A stretch of DNA of 64,000 nt from Paraburkholderia domus. GTDB taxonomy: Bacteria > Pseudomonadota > Gammaproteobacteria > Burkholderiales > Burkholderiaceae. The stretch spans positions 170,850-234,849 of the forward strand of contig NZ_CAJNAT010000009.1 in NCBI RefSeq assembly GCF_905220705.1, in the 5' to 3' direction. Shown here piece after piece: positions 26,316 to 34,467 of this stretch (position 1 is the first letter of the stretch; every line of letters begins with the position of its first letter). The translations under genes were made by a program, and so were the position numbers. The notes beneath the pieces are model-generated. The model had not been told where the DNA came from. It made no database searches and saw only the letters and a list, made by a program, of their open reading frames with translations.

Positions 26316-27554
26316 TCAACGCCATGACTCATAGCTGCGCGGCGAAAATAGAAAGCTCACCAGAATCATCATAGTCACGCCGGTGAGGAGCATTGCCCAC
26401 GTGGTCGAAAACGAGCCACTCATTGACCGAAGCGCGCCAGCAAACATCGGCGCAATTGCTGCGACTACGAACCCGACACCCTGAGTAAACGCAACCAGCC
26501 TTCCTGCGACGCGATGATCGGCCGAATGATCCATGGCTGTGACGAGCGTCAACGAGAAGGTCCCGCCAAGTCCGGCGCCGGCAATGCCGACCCAGACTAA
26601 CGGCGCCGCATCCGGCCACAAGATCAACCCAAGCAACCCAATGAACTGGGCAGACAGACCTAGAACCAACCATGGCCGCCGATCCCGAAACGACGCCGCG
26701 GCCAGCGGAAGCAATAGAGCCGCTGCGGCCTGAAACACCGTCATGCTCGCAAGCAGCGAACCGCTATCCGCAACACTCACGCCTCGCTGCTGGTAGAACG
26801 CTGGCAGCCACGCGACGAGTGTCGTATAGCCACCGTTGACGATTCCGAAGTAGAGGCCAAGCGTCCACGCGCGCCGCTTGCGCCACAGCGGAAGCGGCGC
26901 AGGGCTCGCAGGAACGGGCTGCGCCGCAGTGCCAGTCGACGGCTGAAGATTCAAACCCAACCAGCAGATCAGTGCGATCAAGGCCGGAATAGCCCACACC
27001 GCGAGCCCGGCATGCCACGACCCCATCGCGTTGCTCACCCACGGACTCAAGCGCGCCCCGAGCCCGCCGCCTCCCATGATCGACGCGGAGAAAACCCCCA
27101 TCGCCAGCGGCACCCGCGCGTGGAAACGCTGCTTCATGACAGCGGGCAGCAGAGCCTGAATCGCCGCGACGCCGACGCCCGCCAGAGCCGCCGTCAACAG
27201 CAAGGCCGCGCCGCTCGCAGTCGCCCAGCGCGCGCCGCAAGCCAGTGCGATCGCCAGTAAACCGAGCGCAACACCGCGCGTTTCGCCGATCAGCCGGGTT
27301 AGCGCGCCGGCGCCGAATGCACCGATGCCCATCGCGACAACCGGCAGGCTGGTCAGCAACGACGCGCCGTAAAAGCTCAGCCCGGTTGCGTCGCGAATCG
27401 TCGTCATCAGCGGGCTGATCGACGTCAGCAAGGGCCGCAGATTGACACCGATCACCACAACCACACCTAACCATAACGCGTCACGCCACGTGAGCGCGTG
27501 CGATGCGGGGTTGGCGTGAGTTGCGGTCGGGCTGGCGCTGGAGTGCGAATTCAC
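26316..27554 (-). CDS. MFS transporter, CynX/NimT family
   Basis: A 412-residue major facilitator with about twelve hydrophobic helices. It begins LWLGVVVVIGVNLRPLLTSISPL, the typical CynX/NimT opening (asparagine-leucine-arginine-proline in helix 1). The only sensible start is GTG 27554; the frame further upstream opens with TTG and a proline-rich stretch. CynX-type proteins are annotated for cyanate or 2-nitroimidazole resistance, but most are uncharacterised. It is divergent from a GntR regulator, with two palindromes between them. Confidence 0.82.
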   Translation of the reverse strand: MNSHSSASPTATHANPASHALTWRDALWLGVVVVIGVNLRPLLTSISPLMTTIRDATGLSFYGASLLTSLPVVAMGIGAFGAGALTRLIGETRGVALGLLAIALACGARWATASGAALLLTAALAGVGVAAIQALLPAVMKQRFHARVPLAMGVFSASIMGGGGLGARLSPWVSNAMGSWHAGLAVWAIPALIALICWLGLNLQPSTGTAAQPVPASPAPLPLWRKRRAWTLGLYFGIVNGGYTTLVAWLPAFYQQRGVSVADSGSLLASMTVFQAAAALLLPLAAASFRDRRPWLVLGLSAQFIGLLGLILWPDAAPLVWVGIAGAGLGGTFSLTLVTAMDHSADHRVAGRLVAFTQGVGFVVAAIAPMFAGALRSMSGSFSTTWAMLLTGVTMMILVSFLFSPRSYESWR

Positions 27555-27674
27555 AATGGACCTGAATGTGAGAGTGGGCGGCGCCTTGCGAGCGGGAGGA
27601 GGACGTTGCGCGACCGGCGGCAAGACGGGTAACAAGGCTCGAGCAGGGTGGAGAAAGACCGTGCTAGACTGTTT

Positions 27675-27707
27675 TGGTCAACCATAATAACCTAAAATGG
27701 TTAACCA
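27675..27707. promoter_or_regulatory. Two TGGTTAACCA-type palindromes in the MFS/GntR divergent promoter
   Basis: TGGTCAACCA (27675-27684, one deviation) and TGGTTAACCA (27698-27707, a perfect palindrome) lie 23 bases centre to centre. The flanking DNA is AT-rich, unlike the surroundings. The GGTNNACC form fits FCD-type GntR operators. The neighbouring GntR protein most likely binds here and controls both itself and the MFS gene. Confidence 0.65.
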
Positions 27708-27772
27708 TTTTTCTGATGTCTGGTATAAGTCCACGAGCCCGCTGATGGCGTCTGCCAGCCCGCGTCGCTACA

Positions 27773-28555
27773 ATGCCGGGCGATATCGCTCCGTTCTCCA
27801 TCACTGAATTCATGGCCTCCCGTTCCTCGCAGGCGCCGTCCGCCGACGCCGGCATAAGCATCCGCAGCGCATCCGAAGACGACTCGATCAGCGTCGAAGA
27901 GCGCATTTACGCATCGATTACCGCGGCGTTATTGCAAGGCCGTTTGCGGCCGGGCGCGCAACTGGTCGAGCGCGATCTCGCGGCGGCATTCAGTTGCACG
28001 CGCGGCGCGCTGCGCAAGGTGCTCGCGCGGCTGGGTTTCGAGGGCAAGCTGGTACTCGAGGCGAATCGCGGCGCGTTCGTGCCGTCGCCATCGGAAGAAG
28101 ACATTCGTCAGGTGTATCGCGCCCGGCAGATTGTCGAGGCGGGCATCGTCGCGGCTTTGTGCGGGAGCTTGAGTGCGGCTCACAAGCGCCGCCTGCGCGC
28201 CCATGTGCGCAGCGAAGAGAGGGCGTCGCGCGCCGGTGCAATCGAGGAATCCGTGCGGCTCGCCGGCCAGTTTCACGTGCTGCTGACGGAACTGGCGGGT
28301 GGTACGGAATTGCTCGGCCTGGTTGGGCAACTCGTCGCGAAGACCGAGTTGTACAAGGCCTTGTTCGACCCGTCGAAGGGTTCGACCTGTTCAGCGGACG
28401 AGCACATGCAAATCATCGAAGCGCTCGATGCGGGAGACCTGCGCACGGCGCTGGCGGCGATGCGCGAGCATCTTTCTGAGTTGGAGGAGCGGGTGGTTGA
28501 GCAGGTACGCAAGAGCGCCGCCGGAGAGGATCTCGGTGCGGTGTTCGGGGCGTAA
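27773..28555 (+). CDS. GntR-family regulator, FadR (FCD) subfamily
   Basis: A 260-residue regulator. After a ~40-residue unstructured head comes the winged helix (ERIYASITAALLQGRLRPGAQLVERDLAAAFSCTRGALRKVLARL, of which RPGAQLVERDLAAAFSC is the core). An all-helical FCD ligand domain follows from about residue 115 with metal/ligand-type His residues. The start is uncertain: ATG 27773 or ATG 27812, neither with a clear ribosome site. It is divergent from the CynX-like transporter and probably represses it. Confidence 0.88.
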   Translation: MPGDIAPFSITEFMASRSSQAPSADAGISIRSASEDDSISVEERIYASITAALLQGRLRPGAQLVERDLAAAFSCTRGALRKVLARLGFEGKLVLEANRGAFVPSPSEEDIRQVYRARQIVEAGIVAALCGSLSAAHKRRLRAHVRSEERASRAGAIEESVRLAGQFHVLLTELAGGTELLGLVGQLVAKTELYKALFDPSKGSTCSADEHMQIIEALDAGDLRTALAAMREHLSELEERVVEQVRKSAAGEDLGAVFGA

Positions 28556-28843
28556 TAAGAAGCGGCTTAATGCGCGAAGGGCGCGAGGGTGCGAGACAGC
28601 CGGCTGCGGAAGGGCGCGCGGGGCGCCGAGGCGGGCGGTAGTTGAGGCTATGCGCAAGGCGATTCAGCAAAGCGATCGGCGAGGCAAAGCGCGCAACGGG
28701 TACAACTCATACGACGCCGCAGCGCGCCGCTCAGGCTCGAGTCATCGAGTCAAGCCGGAGGAGGCGCGCGAAAGGCTTCGCGAACAACGAACAGCAATGG
28801 GCCACGCAATAACCGTCAAGAAACGGTCAACGTGCCGCCAGCC

Positions 28844-29116
28844 TTAACGGCGACGGAATTGCGTATTGCGTGCGCCGCCGCCACCGGTGGCGCGCTCGTC
28901 TTTGTGACGGAAATTGATCCGGCCTTTGGTCAGATCGTAAACCGACAGTTCCAGCGTCACGCGGTCGCCCGCGAGAATACGGATGTGGTTCTTGCGCATG
29001 CGTCCGGACGCGTAAGCGCCAACCACGACGCCGTTGTCGAGCGTCACGCGGTAACGGCTATCCGGAAGTACTTCGTCGACGATACCGTCAAGTTCAAGCA
29101 GTTCTTCTTTCGCCAT
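28844..29116 (-). CDS. infA: Translation initiation factor IF-1 (probable second copy)
   Basis: A 90-residue S1/OB-fold protein. MAKEELLELDGIVDEVLPDSRYRV and GRMRKNHIRILAGDRVTLELS are the standard IF-1 signatures. It is longer than the usual 72-residue factor because of a Gly/Arg-rich tail (DERATGGGGARNTQFRRR). AGGAG lies about 7 bases before the start. It is not in a ribosomal-protein operon, so it is probably the additional infA found in Burkholderia, possibly linked to cold or stress growth. Confidence 0.93.
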   Translation of the reverse strand: MAKEELLELDGIVDEVLPDSRYRVTLDNGVVVGAYASGRMRKNHIRILAGDRVTLELSVYDLTKGRINFRHKDERATGGGGARNTQFRRR

Positions 29117-29251
29117 GCATAACTCCTGGTCGATGGGATAAGTGGGTGTTGGCCGTACGGCTAAGCCGCCTGGCGCAACATCTGATACGGTTGACAGTTG
29201 GCTTTCAGCCCAACTGTGTTGCGGTAACAGCGGATTTGCTGATAGTACCGC

Positions 29252-29533
29252 TCAAAGATCGGCGACGGACTGGCCGTCTACACGGCCGTCGATCAATTGC
29301 TCGGCGTGGGCCATGCACGCAATGCGCGCCTTGCCCGTGCCGTCGAACGGAAACAGATACTGCAGACGGAACACACGCCCGTCGGCTGCCGGATTGGCGC
29401 CCACGCGGCAGATGCGCACCGACGCGTCGTAGCCTGCGTCCGGATTGCGGCTCGTCTGACCGTCCGCCGGGCGGCGCGGATAGACGAGCGGGTGAATTTC
29501 GTAACCCTTGTACGTCTTGACAACTGAATTCAT
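29252..29533 (-). CDS. Conserved small protein of unknown function (93 aa)
   Basis: A 93-residue soluble protein (MNSVVKTYKGYEIHPLVYPR...) with no motif I can name. It has a central stretch of mixed strands ending in ARIACMAHAEQLIDGRVDGQ. The start ATG at 29533 has AGGACA about 9 bases upstream. It sits just upstream of infA on the same strand, 135 bases away, and the two could share a message. Confidence 0.6.
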   Translation of the reverse strand: MNSVVKTYKGYEIHPLVYPRRPADGQTSRNPDAGYDASVRICRVGANPAADGRVFRLQYLFPFDGTGKARIACMAHAEQLIDGRVDGQSVADL

Positions 29534-30065
29534 GAAGCACGTGTCCTGTATTACGTGGCCCCCGTGTCACGCGTGTTACGCGCGGCACAACAGGCCCGGC
29601 AGCGCAGCACCTTAGGGCGCGCCGCCATGGAAAAAGGTTGGCACAGGCCCGATGGCAAGGGCATGAGCGCGGCCGCGCAAAATCGCGGATTCGATGGAGA
29701 AGAAACACGCTGATGTCGCGCAGACATCGGGCGCGTAAATGAACCACTCAGCTGCACAACTCGCGACGGCGAATGCAGGCGGCGCATTGCCGGAGTGACG
29801 GGATCGCCGACAGGCAGCGGTCGAACAGTCGGGGGTGGTGCGGAGACGCCGATTGAAACTGCCGCTTGTACTGCTGATGCAGAATGCAGCTATTCCAATA
29901 TGATGCACTAAATGGGGCTAATTGGATAGCAAAAAGTTCCGCGTGCGGGCAAACCGCCCAGCCGGCGGGGTGTTGGGCAAGAAAGGCTTACCGCGGACGG
30001 CGCGCCAGGGTGTGACCGGCACGCCGTGTGAGAGGTCGCGCCGTGACGGCGAGGGCGGATGAGCG
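29534..30065. other. Intergenic region, no gene seen
   Basis: About 530 bases between two small leftward genes. The open frames present are short, on shifting strands and lack ribosome sites. A short AT-rich stretch around 29890-29935 could hold a promoter. I find no repeat or RNA gene. Confidence 0.5.
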
Positions 30066-30284
30066 TCAGCGGGTGGTTTCGGCGACGCGCTTCTGCAGCT
30101 CGCGTGAAGCGGCGAGCGGAATGCGTGCATCGTCCCAACCGGCCAGCCATTCGACCTCCTTGGACGTAAAAACCTGCCCGTGATTGCGCAGCGTGTATTG
30201 CAACGAATCGATGATGTGATTGCGGATGATTTCCGGCGTGCCCTCGTCGTCGAGCACGGCGCGAAACGCTTCTAGCGTGGCCAT
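30066..30284 (-). CDS. Small conserved hypothetical protein (72 aa)
   Basis: A 72-residue protein beginning MATLEAFRAVLDDEGTPEII; the ATG at 30284 has GGAG 7 bases upstream, which marks it as the start rather than the longer frame extending to 30440. It looks all-helical and slightly acidic at the front, with a basic end (RELQKRVAETTR). I do not recognise a family. It is divergent from the YheO-like regulator with 348 bases between. Confidence 0.6.
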   Translation of the reverse strand: MATLEAFRAVLDDEGTPEIIRNHIIDSLQYTLRNHGQVFTSKEVEWLAGWDDARIPLAASRELQKRVAETTR

Positions 30285-30632
30285 CTGTTGCTCCGTGAAA
30301 TAGTTGGTTCTTTTATCGCACGAAAAAAAATCGCTCGCCAAGCGGACAAAAATCGCCGGGTGCGGACGCAACAACCGGAACAGGTGGGGAGCATGCCGTC
30401 GAGCGCCCATCAAAGCCCTAAGCGCGATGCGGCCCCGCAATAAAATAGCCGTCGCGCTGTCTCCATGCCGTCGCGTTCGCCGCCGCCCATTGGGGTCGTT
30501 ACAATGGCGAGTTGCCGCGCCTGGCTGCCCGGCCTTGTTGTGCTTGCCTTGCCGCCGGCCTTAACCTCGGCATCCCGATTAGCTCATTTGGGCTAAAGCG
30601 GCGCCGCATCCCTCGAACACTGCGATTTCCCA
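30285..30632. other. Divergent intergenic region, no gene seen
   Basis: Separates the leftward 72-residue gene from the rightward YheO-like regulator. It has an A-rich stretch near 30320-30350, which could be promoter DNA for the leftward gene. No convincing coding frame or repeat was found. Confidence 0.5.
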
Positions 30633-31277
30633 ATGCGCAAGACAACCGTCTCTCCCGTGAAAGACCTGCTGCTGGACCGCTACGCACCGATTGCAGACGG
30701 CATCGCGGCGCTGTTCTATCCGTGTGCCGAAGTCGTGATTCACGACCTGCGCGATCAGACCATCGCGTATCTCGTGAACAACCTGTCGAAGCTCGAAGTC
30801 GGCGGCCCCTCGGTGCTCGATGAAGTCCACTATGCGGCACGCGGCCGGACAATCGGGCCGTACGAGAAGCTGAATTGGGATGGCCGTCGCATGCGCTGCG
30901 TGAGCAACATTCTGTTCGACGACGACGGCAAGCCGGCCGGCATGCTGTGCGTCAACTTCAACATCGCGGTGTTCGAAGATGTGCGCTCCACGCTCGATCT
31001 GTTCATCAAAGGCGGCAATCTGACGGACGCGCCCGCGGAGGAGTTGTTCCGCGACGACTGGCAGGACCGCATCAACACGTTTCTGCACACCTGGCTGCGC
31101 GAGCGGCAAATTGGCCTCAATGCGCTCACGCGTGAACACAAGCGGGAAATCGTCGAGGCGCTGCATGCGCAAGGCGCGTTTCGCGGCCGCAGTTCCGCGA
31201 ACTATGTAGCCGCCGTGCTGACGATGGGGCGCGCCACCGTCTACAAGATTCTGAAGCAGATGAAAGAGGGTGGCTGA
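30633..31277 (+). CDS. YheO/DauR-like transcriptional regulator (PAS-like + HTH)
   Basis: A 214-residue protein with a YheO-type PAS-like domain (residues 15-130; GPYEKLNWDGRRMRCVSNIL, GKPAGMLCVNFNIAVFE) and a C-terminal helix-turn-helix (REHKREIVEALHAQGAFRGR.. MGRATVYKILKQMKE). The best-known relative is DauR, the regulator of D-arginine use. A putrescine-type gammaglutamyl cluster begins 1.2 kb downstream, so a link to arginine/polyamine metabolism is possible but not shown. The ribosome site is weak. Confidence 0.82.
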   Translation: MRKTTVSPVKDLLLDRYAPIADGIAALFYPCAEVVIHDLRDQTIAYLVNNLSKLEVGGPSVLDEVHYAARGRTIGPYEKLNWDGRRMRCVSNILFDDDGKPAGMLCVNFNIAVFEDVRSTLDLFIKGGNLTDAPAEELFRDDWQDRINTFLHTWLRERQIGLNALTREHKREIVEALHAQGAFRGRSSANYVAAVLTMGRATVYKILKQMKEGG

Positions 31278-31310
31278 CGGTCCGCACATGACGTAACGAG
31301 ACGCGCCGAC

Positions 31311-31715
31311 TCACCATTGCATCGTCGTGTCGATCCGTGTTCCCCGCTTGATGAACAGGGTGACAGGCGTTTTCTCGCAGATTTCGGCAAGGCGGGTCCG
31401 CTGGCTATCGTCGAGGGGGCCATCGACAGTCACGGTGCGCCGAATGTATTGACCCCCGTCACGCTCGACGTGCAATTCCGTGGCGACTTTAATCCGGCCG
31501 CCCGGCCACGCTTTTTTCTGCATATACATCCTGAGCGTTGCGGCGGTGCATGCCGCGAGACCCGAAAGCACGAATTCGAAGGGGGCCGGGCCGCTATCCT
31601 GCCCCCCTTCGCGCGGTCCTTCATCGCCAAGCAGGCTGTGCGTGCCTGCATCGACTTTGACGACATAGTTGGGTGAATCTGCGTCCGAGATGGCGGTTGC
31701 GATCGCGAGAGTCAT
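31311..31715 (-). CDS. OsmC-family protein
   Basis: A 134-residue OsmC/Ohr-superfamily protein. It has the N-terminal strand region (YVVKVDAGTHSLLGDEG), the first redox-type Cys in LSGLAACTAATLRMYM, and the second in LAEICEKTPVTLFIK. The two cysteines are placed as in OsmC enzymes, which reduce organic hydroperoxides. ATG 31715, preceded by GAGGA, is the start; the GTG four codons upstream is less likely. It converges on the YheO-like regulator and follows the YciI-like gene by 34 bases on the same strand, probably as one operon. Confidence 0.85.
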   Translation of the reverse strand: MTLAIATAISDADSPNYVVKVDAGTHSLLGDEGPREGGQDSGPAPFEFVLSGLAACTAATLRMYMQKKAWPGGRIKVATELHVERDGGQYIRRTVTVDGPLDDSQRTRLAEICEKTPVTLFIKRGTRIDTTMQW

Positions 31716-31749
31716 CAGTATCCTCACCTGGAATCGCCGCGCCTCCGCA

Positions 31750-32187
31750 TCAGCGCGGCTTGTTCGCCCGGCCTTCGGTCTCAGCGCGCAGGCGCGCCTC
31801 CTGGGCCCGTAACTCCGGCGTCAGTTCCGCGCCGAAGTCGTCTGCATCGAACAGCGGTCGAATTTCAATCTCGGCGTCGCCTTCCATGGGGTTGGGGCAG
31901 CGCCTGACCCATTCGACGGCTTCTTCCATCGACTTGACTTGCCACAGCCAGAACCCCGCGACGAGTTCCTTGGTCTCCGCGAACGGTCCATCGGTCACGG
32001 TCCGCTGGCTGCCTGAGAAGTGTACCCGTTTGCCTCTCGCACTCGGGTGCAAGCCTTCGCCGGCGAGCATCACGCCTGCCTTGACGAGTTCTTCATTGAA
32101 GTTGCCCATTGCCGTCAGCAATTCCGTGCTGGGCATTGTGCCGGCCTCGGACTGACTCGTCGCCTTCACGATCACGATGACGCGCAT
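31750..32187 (-). CDS. YCII-related (DGPF-type) domain protein
   Basis: A 145-residue protein with the YciI-related pattern: MRVIVIVKATSQSEAGTMPS, then VTDGPFAETKELVAGFWLWQ, which is the DGPF motif. A helical tail rich in Glu/Arg follows. The fold is a dimeric ferredoxin-like barrel; DGPF proteins are often next to ECF sigma factors, but none is here. Function unknown. The start at 32187 is the only reasonable one. Confidence 0.82.
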   Translation of the reverse strand: MRVIVIVKATSQSEAGTMPSTELLTAMGNFNEELVKAGVMLAGEGLHPSARGKRVHFSGSQRTVTDGPFAETKELVAGFWLWQVKSMEEAVEWVRRCPNPMEGDAEIEIRPLFDADDFGAELTPELRAQEARLRAETEGRANKPR

Positions 32188-32380
32188 TGTCGTTTCTCCT
32201 TGAGTGATTTGTTGGAGCCGCGTGGCCCCGACGTCTAATCAGGGTCGATGGGCGGCGCTCACTCATACGACGAACCCGAGCAGCAGAAATCGACACGGTC
32301 CAGCACCCGTCATCGTCCTCTTGCATCGCGCGACGCGACAAGGCGCTTTTAGTCCGCACTTGCATTGGTGAAAATTTAAT

Positions 32381-32402
32381 GTTAATTTTTCATGAAATTA
32401 AC
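32381..32402 (+). promoter_or_regulatory. AT-rich inverted repeat before puuB, candidate PuuR operator
   Basis: GTTAATTT (32381-32388) and AAATTAAC (32395-32402) are perfect complements with a 6-base spacer, in a distinctly AT-rich stretch 28 bases before the puuB start. A wider pair, GTGAAAA near 32369 and TTTTTCAC near 32411, surrounds it. The regulator PuuR is encoded in the same cluster. Confidence 0.5.
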
Positions 32403-32429
32403 GATTGATTTTTTCACGGAGCAGACCTG

Positions 32430-33719
32430 ATGTTCCATCAGTCCGCCGAGCACGTCGCTAGCTACTACGCGTGCACCTATCCGGGCCCAATTCCACTGCG
32501 CCCCACGTTGGAAGATCGCCTGGATACCGAGGTGTTAATCGTCGGCGCAGGTTTCAGCGGCTTGCACACTGCGCTGCGCCTGGCTCTCGCAGGTAAGCGT
32601 GTCACTTTGCTCGAGGCCAGCCGGGTGGCCTGGGCGGCATCCGGGCGCAATGGTGGCCAGGCACTGCTCGGCTGGTCCTGCGACATGCCTCCGCTGGAGG
32701 CGGCGCTGGGACTGGAGCGTGCCCGCCAACTCTGGGACAGCATGCGCTGGGCTGCCGGCGAGATACGTGAGCTGCCGGAGCGGCATGCCTTTGACGCGGA
32801 CTACCGTGCCGGCAGTCTGTGGGCGGCGGTGCTGCCGCGCCGCGTTGGTTCGCTACAGGAGGCGCAGCGCGACGCCGCGGAAAAATGGGGCTACGACCGG
32901 ATGCGCTTCATCTCTCGCGAGGAGATGCCTGAGTGGATTGCGAGCGATCGCTATCATGCGGCGCTCTACGATCCGGAGGCGGGCCACCTGAATCCGCTGA
33001 AGTTGGCCCAAGGCCTGGCAGCGGCTATCGAGCAGGCCGGTGGACGGATCTTCGAGCAGAGTCAGGTGCTGGACTATCACCAAACGTCTGACGGTTTTGT
33101 TGCGCGCACCGACAAGGGCGAGGTGCGTGCGGACGTGCTGGTGCTCGCCTGCAACGCATATATCGACAGCCTCGATCGCAAACTGGCGAGGCGCATGCTG
33201 CCGGTCGGCACGTATCAGGTTGCCACTGCGCCGCTGGAGCCGGACGTGGCCCGCTCGCTGCTGCCGCGCAACAGCTGCGTCATCGACAACCAGTTCGTTC
33301 CCGACTACTTCCGCTTGAGTCCGGATAATCGCCTGCTTTTCGGCGGCGGCTGCACCTACGCGGGCGGTATTCCCAAGGATATTGCGGCGGCTACGAGGCC
33401 GTACCTGGAGCGGACGTTCCCGCAATTGCGCGGGGTCGAGCTGCAGTTTGCCTGGGGCGGCCATATCGATATCAGCATGAAGCGCACGCCGGATATCGGC
33501 CGCCAGGGTGAGCGCTACTGGCTCCAAGGCTATTCCGGGCACGGCGTGCTCCCCACGCTCGCCGCAGCACGGGCGGTCGCCGACGCCATCCTCGGTGACG
33601 ACGAACTGCTGGACCTGTATCAGGCCATCAACAATCCGCCTTTTCCCGGCGGAGCGTTGCTGGCCGCGCCGCTGGAGGTCATTGGGAAGACCTGGTATCG
33701 TCTGCGCGATAGAGTCTGA
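32430..33719 (+). CDS. puuB: FAD-dependent oxidoreductase, gamma-glutamylputrescine oxidase type
   Basis: A 429-residue DadA-family flavoprotein. The FAD-binding motif is VLIVGAGFSGLHTALRLALA near residue 35, followed by SGRNGGQ. The C-terminus has the second FAD contact (GYSGHGVLPTLAAARAVADA). In the Puu pathway PuuB oxidises gamma-glutamylputrescine to the aldehyde with hydrogen peroxide release. The neighbours puuR and puuA on the same strand support this over other amino-acid oxidases. ATG 32430 with GGAG 9 bases upstream. Confidence 0.85.
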   Translation: MFHQSAEHVASYYACTYPGPIPLRPTLEDRLDTEVLIVGAGFSGLHTALRLALAGKRVTLLEASRVAWAASGRNGGQALLGWSCDMPPLEAALGLERARQLWDSMRWAAGEIRELPERHAFDADYRAGSLWAAVLPRRVGSLQEAQRDAAEKWGYDRMRFISREEMPEWIASDRYHAALYDPEAGHLNPLKLAQGLAAAIEQAGGRIFEQSQVLDYHQTSDGFVARTDKGEVRADVLVLACNAYIDSLDRKLARRMLPVGTYQVATAPLEPDVARSLLPRNSCVIDNQFVPDYFRLSPDNRLLFGGGCTYAGGIPKDIAAATRPYLERTFPQLRGVELQFAWGGHIDISMKRTPDIGRQGERYWLQGYSGHGVLPTLAAARAVADAILGDDELLDLYQAINNPPFPGGALLAAPLEVIGKTWYRLRDRV

Positions 33720-33734
33720 GGGAAGGAAAAGAAG

Positions 33735-34292
33735 ATGAACAAGCAGGAAGAGATTGAAGGTCTCGCGATATTGATTCGTGACTTGCGCAAGCACAAGAAG
33801 GTGACCCTGGGCGCATTGGCGGAAAAGATTGGCCGCTCAGTGGGTTTCCTCTCCCAGATCGAGCGCGGCCTCTCGCGTCCGACTGTGGGTGACCTGACCG
33901 CCATCGGTGAGGCGCTGGGCGTGCCCACCACCTATTTCTATAATTTGAGCAAGCCGCGCGCGCTGCCTTGGGTCACGCGGCCAGACGAACGCCGGACTCT
34001 CTATTACGCCGAGGGTGTGACTGACGTGCTGGTGTCGCCGAACATGTCGGCGGGTTTCTCGATGCTGGAAAGTCACCTCGCGCCCGGCGCCAGCAGCGGT
34101 GATAGGCCTTTGAACGATAGCGACGAGCAAGGCGGCTTCGTCCTCGAAGGCGAGTTGACCATCTGGCTGGACGACGAGGAGCAACCGGTAACCCTTGGCC
34201 CTAACGATGGCTTCCAGGTGCCGGCGCACGCGCGGTTCCGCTACGCCAACCTTTCGGACGAACCGACGCGGGTACTTTGGGTGTTTACCTAG
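33735..34292 (+). CDS. puuR: XRE-cupin regulator, PuuR type
   Basis: A 185-residue regulator: an XRE helix-turn-helix at residues 10-70 (LRKHKKVTLGALAEKIGRSVGFLSQIERGLS; core GALAEKIGRSVGFLSQIERG) and a C-terminal cupin (residues 110-180, GGFVLEGELTIWLDDEEQPV). PuuR represses putrescine genes and is relieved by putrescine. The gene sits between puuB and puuA, 15 bases after puuB with AAGGAAAAG before its ATG. The inverted repeat before puuB is its likely site. Confidence 0.87.
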   Translation: MNKQEEIEGLAILIRDLRKHKKVTLGALAEKIGRSVGFLSQIERGLSRPTVGDLTAIGEALGVPTTYFYNLSKPRALPWVTRPDERRTLYYAEGVTDVLVSPNMSAGFSMLESHLAPGASSGDRPLNDSDEQGGFVLEGELTIWLDDEEQPVTLGPNDGFQVPAHARFRYANLSDEPTRVLWVFT

Positions 34293-34467
34293 AATTCAGG
34301 CCGAACCTGGGCGCAGCAGGGCACGCTGCGCCAAATCAAAATTCGGATGACTAATGAACTGAGTCGCGCGTGCTGCATCCCTTTATGCTGCCGATCTGAC
34401 TGCCTCTGTCTACGGCAACTTTGAACTGACTCTCAATCATCACTTTTTGCGTGAGAAGGACAACAAC

